DNA of 64,000 bases from Rivibacter sp049446155 (GTDB lineage Bacteria; Pseudomonadota; Gammaproteobacteria; Burkholderiales; Burkholderiaceae_C): NCBI RefSeq assembly GCF_049446155.1, contig NZ_JBMSEE010000006.1, forward strand, positions 253,290 through 317,289. The letters run 5' to 3'. Positions within the stretch are counted from its first letter, which is position 1, and each line of letters starts with the position of its first letter. The position numbers were made by a program, and so were the translations under genes. The notes below the pieces were generated by a model. That model saw only the letters and a program-made list of their open reading frames with translations. It was not told where the DNA came from and searched no databases. Positions 15,177-23,538 of the stretch are shown one piece after another.

Positions 15177-16586
15177 TCAGGGGGAAAGGGCGGGCGGTGA
15201 GGGGAGGCGCTGCAGCATCGCCTGAAACCCCCGCTGACCATCCTCGCGCGGGCCGAAGCGCGGTGCGAGCCCGTGCAGCGCGGCGATGCGCGCAACGATC
15301 GACAGCCCCAGGCCGCTGCCGATGCCGTGGCTCCCCGGGGCGCGCCAGTAGCGGTCACCCAGGCGCGGCAGGTGCTCGGGCGCGACGCCCGGGCCTTCGT
15401 CGACCACGGTGACGCGGTCGTGCGCGAAGCGCAGCGTGACCGTGCTGCCGCGCGCGCTCATGCGCAGCGCGTTGTCGACCAGGTTGCGCAGCATCACCTG
15501 CACCAATGCCGGCTCGCCGCTGAGCGGCAAGGGCGCGCGTGCGTCGGCCGGCCACTCGACCGCCAACTCGACGCCCGTCTCGTGCGCCAGGGCCATCGTG
15601 TCGCTCAGGACCTCGGCCACGACGCTGTGCCAGTCGATCGGCTGGCGGTTGGTCAGTGCCGCGCGCGGCTCCAGGCGCGCGAGCATCAGCATCTGCGTGA
15701 CCAGGCGCGACAGGCGCTCGAGGCCGAGACCCAGCTGCGCCAGCGCCTGCGGATCGTTCTGGCCGGCCGGCGCGAGCTGTAGCGCGTCCCATTGCGCGCG
15801 CAGCGCCGCGATCGGCGTGCGCAGCTCGTGCGCGGCATCGGCGGTGAAGCGGCGCTCGCGCTCTAGCGCCGCGCGAATGCGCTCGAACAGCCCGTTCATC
15901 GATGCGGCCAGCGGCCGCAGGTCGCTGGGCAGGCGCTCGACGGGCAGCGCGGCCAGATCGTCCGGCGCGCGGCGGTGCAGGTCCGCGCCCAGTGCCGCGA
16001 GCGGACGCAGCGCGCCGGTGACTGCGGCGGCCATCGCCATCAGGAGCAGCGGCAGCATCAGCAGCCACGGCAGCATCTGGCTGGCGATGAAGTCGCGCAC
16101 GACCTCGTCGCGCTCGTGGGCGATCTGCCCCACGGCGACCAGCCAGCTGCCATCGGCCGCCTGCAGGTAGTAGGTGCGCCACTCGGCACCATCGAGCTGC
16201 ATGTCGACGAAGCCGGCGGCCTGCGGCCGGTAGGGCAGCTGTGTGCCCTCGCGGTCGACCAGCAGCAGTTCGCCGCGCCGGTTCCACACCGCCACGGCAA
16301 CATCCTGCAGATCGGCCGCGCCCTGCGGTCCGCTGGCCATCGCCGTGCTCGGGCGCGGCTCGATCGCGTCGATCGAGGCGCCGGGCAGCGTGGCCTGCAG
16401 CTGGCGCGCGAGTCGGATCAGCTCGGTATCGAACAGCTCGTTGATCTCATGGCGCGCGCGGTCCACGCTGAACAGCAGCACCACGCTCCACACCGCCGGC
16501 GCCGCGAGCGCGATCAGCCACAGCAGGCGCTGGCGCAGCGTGAGCCCGGCGAGCCAGCGGCGCATCGTCGACAGCGGGCCCCTCAT
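15177..16586 (-). CDS. Two-component sensor histidine kinase (QseC-like)
   Basis: A 469-residue membrane kinase. One transmembrane helix lies near residues 20-42 and another near 170-192, bounding a periplasmic sensor region. The HAMP-like linker is followed by the H-box ADAAHELRTPIAAL (phospho-His near 252), N-box RNLVDNALRMS, and G-boxes DEGPGVAP and GSGLGLSIV. The architecture is that of QseC/TctE/PmrB-type kinases. Its ATG overlaps the stop of the upstream response regulator by one base (TGATG), so the two are translationally coupled. Confidence 0.92.
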   Translation of the reverse strand: MRGPLSTMRRWLAGLTLRQRLLWLIALAAPAVWSVVLLFSVDRARHEINELFDTELIRLARQLQATLPGASIDAIEPRPSTAMASGPQGAADLQDVAVAVWNRRGELLLVDREGTQLPYRPQAAGFVDMQLDGAEWRTYYLQAADGSWLVAVGQIAHERDEVVRDFIASQMLPWLLMLPLLLMAMAAAVTGALRPLAALGADLHRRAPDDLAALPVERLPSDLRPLAASMNGLFERIRAALERERRFTADAAHELRTPIAALRAQWDALQLAPAGQNDPQALAQLGLGLERLSRLVTQMLMLARLEPRAALTNRQPIDWHSVVAEVLSDTMALAHETGVELAVEWPADARAPLPLSGEPALVQVMLRNLVDNALRMSARGSTVTLRFAHDRVTVVDEGPGVAPEHLPRLGDRYWRAPGSHGIGSGLGLSIVARIAALHGLAPRFGPREDGQRGFQAMLQRLPSPPALSP

Positions 16587-17257
16587 CAGCCGAGGTCCCG
16601 CGCGTCGCCGAGCGCATAGCCCACGCCGCGCACGGTGCGCACGAGCTTGGGATGCAGCTTGCGGCGCAGATGGTGGACATGCACCTCGAGCGCGTTGCTC
16701 TCGATCTCATGGCCGAAGGCGTAGAGCTTGTCCTCGATCAGGCGGCGCGGCAGCACGCGCTGCGCATTGGCCAGCAGCAGCTCGAGCAGCGCGGCCTCGC
16801 GCGCGGTGAGCTCCACGGGACGATCGCGCCACACGGCGGTCTTGGCCTCGGGCCGGTAGGTGAGCGGGCCGTGCTGCCAGACCGGGTCGGTGCGGCCGGC
16901 GCTTCGGCGGCGCATCGCGCGCAGTCGCGCGGCGATTTCGGCGGTGTCGCAGGGCTTGATGAGGTAGTCGTCGGCGCCGCTGTCCAGGCCCTCGATGCGC
17001 TGCTCCAGCGCGTCGCGCGCGGTCAGCACCAGCACCGGCATCGCGAGGCCGCTCGCGCGCCAGCGCTTGAGCCACTCGATGCCGTCGCGCCCCGGCAGGC
17101 CGAGGTCGAGCATCACCGCGTCGTAGTCGGTGCCGGCCAGCGCGGCGTCGGCCTGCTGGCCGTCGCGGAACCAGTCGACCGCGAAGCCGAGCGCGGCCAG
17201 GCCGCGCGCGAGGCCGTCGCCGAGCAGGGGGTCGTCTTCGACGATCAGTACGCGCAT
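16586..17257 (-). CDS. OmpR-family response regulator (QseB-like)
   Basis: A 223-residue regulator with a receiver domain (acidic pocket VEDD at 8-11, phospho-Asp in VMLDLGLPGRDG near residue 51, Lys in DDYLIKPCD) and a C-terminal winged-helix domain (LTAREAALLELLLANAQRVLP..., ending HHLRRKLHPKLVRTVRGVGYAL). The start MRVLIVEDDP at 17257 matches the family; in-frame codons upstream would add 35 atypical residues. It pairs with the sensor kinase that overlaps it downstream. Target genes are unknown; the divergent lipoprotein gene at 17471 is one candidate. Confidence 0.92.
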   Translation of the reverse strand: MRVLIVEDDPLLGDGLARGLAALGFAVDWFRDGQQADAALAGTDYDAVMLDLGLPGRDGIEWLKRWRASGLAMPVLVLTARDALEQRIEGLDSGADDYLIKPCDTAEIAARLRAMRRRSAGRTDPVWQHGPLTYRPEAKTAVWRDRPVELTAREAALLELLLANAQRVLPRRLIEDKLYAFGHEIESNALEVHVHHLRRKLHPKLVRTVRGVGYALGDARDLG

Positions 17258-17470
17258 CGTTCGTGATGAAGGTCGGTGTAGTGGTTCGTGCAGGCCCGGC
17301 AACTGTAGCGAGACGGGCGTGCCGTCTCGCACCGGCGCGGCGGCCTTGTCTTGTTTGGGCACCGAGCGTTCATTCTCCTCTCAGTCACCGTCGCACACCC
17401 TGAAGTGGGATGCCGCGAGACGCGGTGTCTTCTCAGCATGGCATGACCAACAACGAGGAGGAGAGGGTGC

Positions 17471-18538
17471 ATGACGCAAGGTGACGAGCGAGTCGCAAGG
17501 TGCTTGCGACGCGTCGATGGCACGCCCATCGCCTCCGACACTCTGGGTCAGGAGGTGAAGCCGGGGTTGCTCAAGGCCAGGCGTGCGATCGCGCTCGCAT
17601 GCCTCGCGGCTTGCCTTGGCCTGGCAGCGTGCGGCGTCGGTGACGCCGTGAAGCCGCGACAAGATCGGCTTGCCGTCGCTGGATCGAGCGCCACGGCGAT
17701 CGACGCCACGGGCATCCGGCCGGACGTGTTGTCGTTTCTCGACGGGCTCGGCGTGAGCGGTGCGCCGCGGGCCATCTTGTATGGCGCGGCCCGTGCCATG
17801 CAGGCGACCTTGACGGTCGACCTGACCCGCCGCGCCGACCTGCAGTTGGTGGTGGACAAGCTTGCGCAAGCTCGCGCTTGCATGCGCGTCCACTTTCAGG
17901 ACGCGGCTTCGCAATGGACGCTGCTGGAAGCGCTCACCTACAACACCTTCCCCAGACGTATTCGTCACGGGCTGTTCGTCATCGCCAGCTACTTGCTCGA
18001 CCTCTGGCCCGACAACACCGCTTGTTCGACAGCGCCGCCGCCACCGCCACCGCCACCGCCACCGCCGCCTCCCCCACCTCCACCTCCCTCTGCCGGTCAG
18101 CTGCTTCGCCAGGAGTTTTCTCGGCTGGAGCAGCAGGGCGTGCTACCGGTCCTGGACCGCGGCACGGACCTTCGCGGACCGGATGCCAACGACAACGGCG
18201 TGCGCGACGACATCGAGGCCTACATCGCGTCACTGCCGATCAGTGACGCGCAAAAGCGGGCCTCGATGCAGACCGCTCGGGTGCAGCAGAAGTCGTTGCT
18301 GATCGACCTGAGCGACCGGGCGGCGGTAAGAGCTCTAGGCGATGCCAGCATGGCAGCTACGGCATGCATGGGATCTGTCTTTGAAGACAGCCCAGAGGAT
18401 CGGTCTGACGAACTGAGCCTCAAGATCGAAGCCATCACCGCCAACACGCCCGAGCGCGCCAAGCGATACATCAAGTACATGGCCGCCCTGTCAGGCACGT
18501 CGTCCGCGTACCCGGAGCACGACACCTGCGAGCCCTGA
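17471..18538 (+). CDS. Lipoprotein with two related domains joined by an 18-proline linker
   Basis: I recognise no named family. The protein has a lipoprotein signal (ALACLAACLGLAACG, lipobox LAAC). Two halves look homologous: the first has MQATLTVDLTRRADLQLV...ARACM, the second VQQKSLLIDLSDRAAVRAL...ATACM, each followed by a helix and a terminal Cys. They are joined by P189-P206, encoded by CCG/CCA/CCT/CCC codons at 18035-18088. The second half starts with a DANDNGVRDD segment that resembles a calcium-binding loop. Two starts compete: ATG 17471 after GAGGAGGAG, and TTG 17567 after AGGAGGTG, which begins directly at the signal peptide and may be the true one. Confidence 0.7.
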   Translation: MTQGDERVARCLRRVDGTPIASDTLGQEVKPGLLKARRAIALACLAACLGLAACGVGDAVKPRQDRLAVAGSSATAIDATGIRPDVLSFLDGLGVSGAPRAILYGAARAMQATLTVDLTRRADLQLVVDKLAQARACMRVHFQDAASQWTLLEALTYNTFPRRIRHGLFVIASYLLDLWPDNTACSTAPPPPPPPPPPPPPPPPPPSAGQLLRQEFSRLEQQGVLPVLDRGTDLRGPDANDNGVRDDIEAYIASLPISDAQKRASMQTARVQQKSLLIDLSDRAAVRALGDASMAATACMGSVFEDSPEDRSDELSLKIEAITANTPERAKRYIKYMAALSGTSSAYPEHDTCEP

Positions 18539-18546
18539 CGCGTCTC

Positions 18547-19698
18547 TCAACCCAGCCGCTCGACGCGCAGGATGCGACCGTCCTCGCGATCGTCGGTGGC
18601 CAGCAGCAGCCAGCCGTCGGGTGACTGGCGCACGTCGCGCACGCGCTCGTCGAGCGCGTAGCGCGTCTCTCGCAGCACGCGCCGGCCGTCGAGATCCAGC
18701 CGTACCAGCGCGCGAGCCTTGAGCGCGCCGACGAAGGCGCTGGCCTGCGGCGCCCGTGGCGTGGGACCGTAGCGGTCGCTGGTCAGGAAGGCCAGGCCGC
18801 TCGGGGCGATCGAGGGCACCCAGGTGTGGACGGCGGGCTCGACGTCGGCGCGCGAGGTGCCTTCGCCGATGCGCAGGCCGCTCACGTACTCGCGGCCCCA
18901 GGTCACCTGCGGCCAGCCGTAGTTGCGCCCGGCGAGGTCGGCGTTGAGCTCGTCGCCGCCTTGCGGACCGTGCTCGTGCGTCCACAGCTCGCCGGTGTGC
19001 GGATGCAGCGCGGCGCCTTGCACGTTGCGGTGGCCGTGGCTCCACAGCACGGCGCGCTCCTTGTAGGGGTTGCCGGGCGCGGCGCGGCCGTCGCTGTCCA
19101 GCCGCAGCACCTTGCCGAGATCGTTGTCGAGGCGCTGCGCATCGTCGCGGCGCGAGCCGCGGTCGCCCAGCGTGACCCACAGCCGGCCGTCGGGCGCGAA
19201 CACCAGGCGCGAGCCGAAGTGCAGGCTCGAATCGACGCGCGGCTGCTGGCGAAAAAGCACCTGCACGTCGCGCAGCGCGAGCGCGCCGAGGTCGAGCCGG
19301 CTGCGCGCGACGCTGGTGCCGTTGGGGCCGCCGGGGCCGTCGTTGCCGGCCTCGGCGAAGCTCCAGTAGATCCAGCCGCTGCTGGCGAAGTCGGGCGCGA
19401 GCACGACGTCGAGCAGGCCGCCCTGGCCGCGTTCGAGCACCGGCGGCAGACCCGTGACCGGGCGCGACAGCGCGCCGTCGCTGGCGACCACGCGCAGCCG
19501 GCCGGGGCGCTCGGTCACGAGCAGGCGGCCGTCGGGCAGGCAGGCGATCGACCACGGGTTCGCGAGACCGCGCGCCAGCGTGCGGGTTTCGATGCGCGCT
19601 TCGGTCGGCGCCGGGCCGTCAGGGCGCTGCGCGCGTGCGGGCGTCGGGCCGAGGGCCGCGGCGCCCAGCGCGAGAAGGAGTTGGCGTCGTCTCGTCAC
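18547..19698 (-). CDS. PQQ-dependent aldose sugar dehydrogenase (YliI/Asd-like)
   Basis: A 383-residue periplasmic six-bladed beta-propeller of the soluble glucose dehydrogenase family that oxidises aldose sugars using PQQ. It has a signal peptide (MTRRRQLLLALGAAALG, cleaved after ARA), the opening LANPWSIACLPDGRLLVTERPGRL, the PQQ/calcium-site blocks HFGSRLVFAPDGRLWVTLGDRG and WSHGHRNVQGAALHPHTGELWTHEHGPQGGDE (spread over residues 175-260), and NYGWP. It ends eight bases from the convergent lipoprotein gene. Confidence 0.93.
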   Translation of the reverse strand: MTRRRQLLLALGAAALGPTPARAQRPDGPAPTEARIETRTLARGLANPWSIACLPDGRLLVTERPGRLRVVASDGALSRPVTGLPPVLERGQGGLLDVVLAPDFASSGWIYWSFAEAGNDGPGGPNGTSVARSRLDLGALALRDVQVLFRQQPRVDSSLHFGSRLVFAPDGRLWVTLGDRGSRRDDAQRLDNDLGKVLRLDSDGRAAPGNPYKERAVLWSHGHRNVQGAALHPHTGELWTHEHGPQGGDELNADLAGRNYGWPQVTWGREYVSGLRIGEGTSRADVEPAVHTWVPSIAPSGLAFLTSDRYGPTPRAPQASAFVGALKARALVRLDLDGRRVLRETRYALDERVRDVRQSPDGWLLLATDDREDGRILRVERLG

Positions 19699-19733
19699 GG
19701 CGCGACTCTAGCTGCTGAACGCCCGCCTGTGGG

Positions 19734-21458
19734 TCAGCGCTCCTCGATGCCCTCGATCACCATCTGCACGCGCTCGCGGCCCTGCCATTCGTCGACGCTG
19801 AGCCGGTAGGCGACGCGCGCCCGATCGGGCAGGGGCTCGGTGCGGCCGAACCAGATCGCGTCGCGCGGCTGGCCCGCGAGTTTCAGGGCCAGCTTGAGGT
19901 GGCGCTCGCCGACCAGGCGCTGCGAAACGATCTCGACCTCATCGCAGAAGGTCGGCGGCTCGAAGGCCGAGCCCCACACCTGCGCATCGAGCGCGTGCAC
20001 CGTCTCGGGTGCAAACCACTGCGCGTCGAGCGGGCCGTCGGTGGCGAGCTTGCGCGCCAGCGTCGCTGCGTCGAGCAGCTCGGCGGCCACCTGCGCGAAG
20101 GCCTGTTCGAAGACGTCGAAGTCCTCTTCGGCCAGCGTGGCGCCGGCGGCCATGGCGTGGCCGCCGAACTTGCGCAGTACGCCGGGATGGCGCTTGGCGA
20201 CGAGGTCCAGCGCGTCGCGCAGGTGAAAGCCCGGGATCGAGCGCCCCGAGCCCTTGAGCAGGCCGTCCTGGCCGAGCGCAAAGACGAAGGTCGGGCGGTG
20301 CAGCCGGTCCTTGACGCGCGAGGCGACGATGCCGACCACGCCCTCGTGGAACTCCGGGTCGTAGATCGCCACCGCCGGCGGCGGCTCGTCCTCGGGCATC
20401 AGCATCTCGACCATGGCCTCGGCCTGCTCGCGCATGCCGGCCTCGATGTCGCGGCGCTCGCGGTTGATCGCGTCGAGTGTCTTGGCCAGCTCGGCGGCGC
20501 GTGCTGCGTCGTCGGTCAGCAGGCACTCGATGCCCAGCGTCATGTTCTGCAGCCGCCCGGCGGCGTTGAGGCGCGGGCCCAGCGCGAAGCCGAAATCGAA
20601 GCCGCTGGCGCGTCGCGCATCGCGCGCGGCCGCTGCAAACAGCGCCGCGACGCCCGGCTGCATGCGCCCGGCGCGAATGCGCTTGAGGCCTTGCGCGACG
20701 AGACGGCGGTTGTTGGCGTCGAGCTTCACCACGTCGGCCACGGTGCCCAGCGCGACGAGGTCGAGCAGCGCATCGAGCTTGGGCTGCGTGGCGGCGTCGA
20801 AGCGACCGCGCGCGCGCAGCTCGGCGCGCGCGGCGAGCAGCACGTAGAACATCACGCCGACGCCGGCGATGGACTTGCTCGCGAAGCCGCAGCCCGGCTG
20901 GTTGGGGTTCACGATCACGTCGGCCGCGGGCAGCTTGACGCTGCCGTCGACCAGCGCCGGCAGGTGGTGGTCGGTCACCAGCACCTTGAGTCCGCGCGCC
21001 TTGGCGTGCGCCACGCCGTCGAGGCTGGCGATGCCGTTGTCGACCGTGACCAGCCAGTCGGGTGCCGGCTGCTGCGCACAGGCGAGGTCGACGATGGCCG
21101 GCGTCAGGCCGTAGCCGTGCACCGCGCGGTCGGGCACCACGTAGCCGAGCTGCTGCGGCTTCGCGCCGAGCATCGCGAGGCCGCGCAGCGCGACCGCGCA
21201 GGCGGTCGCGCCGTCGCAGTCGTAGTCGGCGACGACGACCAGGCGCTCGCCGCGCTCGATCGCGTCGGCCAGGGCACGCGCGGCGGCGTCGGCGCCGAGC
21301 AGGCCCGACGGCGGCAGCAGCTTCGCGAGCGAGTCGTCGAGCTCGTCGGCCTGCGTGATGCCGCGCGCGGCATAGAGCCGCGCGAGCAGCGGATGCACGC
21401 CGGCCTGTTCGAGCGACCAGGCGGTACGGGGCGGGACGTCGCGGACGATGATCTGCAT
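19734..21458 (-). CDS. recJ: Single-stranded-DNA-specific exonuclease RecJ
   Basis: A 574-residue 5'-3' exonuclease acting in recombination and mismatch repair. DHH-family motifs: VVVADYDCDGATA (about 73-85), VTVDNGIAS, VTDHHLPA (about 155), NPNQPGCGF, LVALGTVADVV, and the DHHA1 motif KFGGHAMAAGATL. The C-terminal OB-like segment ends with MVIEGIEER. Start MQIIVRDVPPR at 21458 matches RecJ. It follows an RpfE-like gene by 17 bases, an arrangement known from xanthomonads and betaproteobacteria. Confidence 0.96.
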   Translation of the reverse strand: MQIIVRDVPPRTAWSLEQAGVHPLLARLYAARGITQADELDDSLAKLLPPSGLLGADAAARALADAIERGERLVVVADYDCDGATACAVALRGLAMLGAKPQQLGYVVPDRAVHGYGLTPAIVDLACAQQPAPDWLVTVDNGIASLDGVAHAKARGLKVLVTDHHLPALVDGSVKLPAADVIVNPNQPGCGFASKSIAGVGVMFYVLLAARAELRARGRFDAATQPKLDALLDLVALGTVADVVKLDANNRRLVAQGLKRIRAGRMQPGVAALFAAAARDARRASGFDFGFALGPRLNAAGRLQNMTLGIECLLTDDAARAAELAKTLDAINRERRDIEAGMREQAEAMVEMLMPEDEPPPAVAIYDPEFHEGVVGIVASRVKDRLHRPTFVFALGQDGLLKGSGRSIPGFHLRDALDLVAKRHPGVLRKFGGHAMAAGATLAEEDFDVFEQAFAQVAAELLDAATLARKLATDGPLDAQWFAPETVHALDAQVWGSAFEPPTFCDEVEIVSQRLVGERHLKLALKLAGQPRDAIWFGRTEPLPDRARVAYRLSVDEWQGRERVQMVIEGIEER

Positions 21459-21475
21459 GGATGACAAGGCGGAAA

Positions 21476-22444
21476 TCAGAGCGACGCGAGCAGCGCGCCA
21501 AGGTCGGCCCGCGGCGCGGCCAGGCGCGCGCGCAGGCGCTGCCACCACGAGCCGCCGGCGGATGCGCCCAGGTGCACGGCCGAGCGTTCGCCGCACAGCG
21601 TGAGCGTGACGGCCTCGCCGCGCTGGGCGCGTGAGAGCAGTTCGGCGAGCGGGCCGGCGTCGAGGGCGCGCCAGGCGTCGAGCCAGGCGGGCGCGTCGCT
21701 GCGCAATGCCGGCGTGCGCAGCGCGTCGAGCATGGTGATCGGCGCCGGCTCGCGCACCGGCTGGCGCAGGCCGCAGCCGCTGAGCCAGAAGCTGTTGACC
21801 GGATCGAGGCCGCGCGCCTCGCGCTCGTCGTTGAGCGGGTGGGTGTACAGCAGCATCTGCACCTCGGCCTGCAGCCGGCGCAGCGTGCGCGCGGCGGGAT
21901 GGTCGGGCATCCACAGGTCGGGGTTGCGGCCGATCACGCGGTCGGGGGAGGCGCAGGCGAGATCGGTCAGCGACTCGTGCGCGACGTACCAGCGCGTCGG
22001 CGCGCCCCAGGCGACCAGCCAGCCTTCGCTCTCGAACAGGCCACGCACGGCGTCGAGGAAGGCGCGCGAGGCGGCCTCGTCGAGGCCCAGCGCGTCGGGG
22101 TCGCCCATCGTCAGGTGCTCTCGCCCGACCTGCCAGTGCACCGGGCTCAGCAGCCCCCAGGCGAGGTCGCCGGTGTCGATGCCGTCGGCCGCCGCGGCAT
22201 GGGCCGCGAACGGCAGGCCGCCGTCGGGGCCCTCGAAGCCGAGGCTGCGCGCGAGCGCGCGTTCGTGCGGGGGCGAGAGGCTGTATTCGTCGCCCTCGTC
22301 GCGCTGCTGCACGGGCAGCCGCTCGAGCAGCCGGGCGAGGTTGGGCAGCGGCGGCAGCGCGGGCGCGCGTTCGTCGTCCGGCCAGCGCGCGAAGGGCAGG
22401 AGGAAGTCGTGGGCGGGAGCGTCGCGGCGCGGCGTGGCGGACAT
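21476..22444 (-). CDS. RpfE-like / phosphoglycerate-mutase-related protein
   Basis: A 322-residue cytoplasmic protein. The phrases DLAWGLLSPVHWQVGREHLTMGDP (split near residues 92-115), WYVAHESLTDLACASPDRVIGR, RLQAEVQMLLYTHPLNDERE and PVNSFWLSGCG are typical of the family often annotated as 'regulatory protein, RpfE type' or 'phosphoglycerate mutase-like', found next to recJ in beta- and gammaproteobacteria. I see no intact catalytic set of a phosphoglycerate mutase. The role is not known; location directly before recJ suggests co-transcription only. Confidence 0.75.
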   Translation of the reverse strand: MSATPRRDAPAHDFLLPFARWPDDERAPALPPLPNLARLLERLPVQQRDEGDEYSLSPPHERALARSLGFEGPDGGLPFAAHAAAADGIDTGDLAWGLLSPVHWQVGREHLTMGDPDALGLDEAASRAFLDAVRGLFESEGWLVAWGAPTRWYVAHESLTDLACASPDRVIGRNPDLWMPDHPAARTLRRLQAEVQMLLYTHPLNDEREARGLDPVNSFWLSGCGLRQPVREPAPITMLDALRTPALRSDAPAWLDAWRALDAGPLAELLSRAQRGEAVTLTLCGERSAVHLGASAGGSWWQRLRARLAAPRADLGALLASL

Positions 22445-22489
22445 GGCCCGCGATTATCCCGGCCCGCGCGAAGCGGGCCGGGCACGCGC

Positions 22490-23416
22490 TCAGAGCGTGA
22501 AGACCAGGCTGCCGAGTTCGGTCAGCGTGCTGTCGACCTCGAGGTCGACGCTGCCGTTCTTGCCGTTGTCGACGTCGATCGCCACCGGGTTGCCCGAGCC
22601 GAGCAAGAGCGTGAGCGTCTGGGTGCTCGAGGTCATGCGGAACTCCCCGCCGGTGGCCGTGATCGGCTGCGGCAGCGACAGCGTGTACTGCACGTTGCCG
22701 AGGCCGGCGATCGTCGTGTCCACGGTGCCGCTGAACGCGTTGGTGGTAGTCGTGGTGCTCGTGTAGACGTTGCGCGCGGTGACGTTGGTGTAGCTCGCGT
22801 TGGCGCCCGAGGTCGCGCTCACGGCCATCGCGGCCAGCGTGACGTCTTCGGTCACTGCGCCGCCCGCGGTGGCGGCCGACTGGTCGAGCCGGTAGCTGCC
22901 GTTGTAGGTGGCGCCGACCGACGTGAAGGCGAGGTTGCCCAGCGTCAGCAGCAGGTCGAGGCTGCCGGCCTGGTCGTTGAGGTAGAAGTTCGCGGCATTG
23001 GTCGCCTCCTGCACGCTCAGGCTGACCTGGCCCGTCGCGGCCACGAGGTTGCCGACGGCGCAGCCGTTCAGCGTGGCGGTGGCGGTGTCGCCGGTGGTGA
23101 GCGTGCCGCTGCCGTCCTGGTCGGTGTAGCCGAAGACCAGCGTGCCGGTGCCGCCCACGCAGGTGTAGGTGGCGGTGGCCGATCCGCCGCCGGGGATCGC
23201 GAAGATGATCGTCAGCAGCTGGTCGGTGATGCCGAAGCCCACTTCGTCCGCCGAGCGGAAGCCGCCGTAGCCGCGCGCGAGCGCCTTCTTGGCCTGCAGG
23301 GCCTGCGTGCTGTCGCCGCTGTCGTCGTCATCGCCGCCGCCGCCGCAGGCGCTCAGCAGTGCGGCGCAGGTGACGGCCAGGGCGTGGAATCGAAGGCTCC
23401 TCGGACTCATGATCAT
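22490..23416 (-). CDS. Secreted/outer lipoprotein, Thr/Gly-rich, function unknown
   Basis: About 308 residues with a lipoprotein signal (FHALAVTCAALLSAC, lipobox LSAC) followed by an acidic linker GGGGDDDDSGD. The remainder is rich in Thr, Gly, Ala and Ser with alternating hydrophobic residues, suggesting beta structure, and contains TDQDGSGTLTTGDTATATLNGC with two cysteines in the region 70-105. The sequence FRSADEVGFGITDQLLTIIFAIPGG is not one I recognise. Two ATGs (23416 and 23410) follow AAGGGAA; I take the first. Adjacent genes (RpfE-like, lolC) do not indicate a role. Confidence 0.7.
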   Translation of the reverse strand: MIMSPRSLRFHALAVTCAALLSACGGGGDDDDSGDSTQALQAKKALARGYGGFRSADEVGFGITDQLLTIIFAIPGGGSATATYTCVGGTGTLVFGYTDQDGSGTLTTGDTATATLNGCAVGNLVAATGQVSLSVQEATNAANFYLNDQAGSLDLLLTLGNLAFTSVGATYNGSYRLDQSAATAGGAVTEDVTLAAMAVSATSGANASYTNVTARNVYTSTTTTTNAFSGTVDTTIAGLGNVQYTLSLPQPITATGGEFRMTSSTQTLTLLLGSGNPVAIDVDNGKNGSVDLEVDSTLTELGSLVFTL

Positions 23417-23538
23417 GAACTTCCCTTGCATGGTTGGCGGCCGCGGTGACGGCCGCTGCAATGTTGCCAGAGCCTTCGCGGCGCTGCCGCAGGGGATTGG
23501 GCCCCTCAGGTAGCATCCGGCGCCTTCCCCTGCGGTGC

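Noticed and set aside
18035..18088. CCACCG-rich tract considered as a CRISPR-like or microsatellite array
   Set aside because: It has no spacers and is in frame, encoding 18 prolines between two related protein domains.
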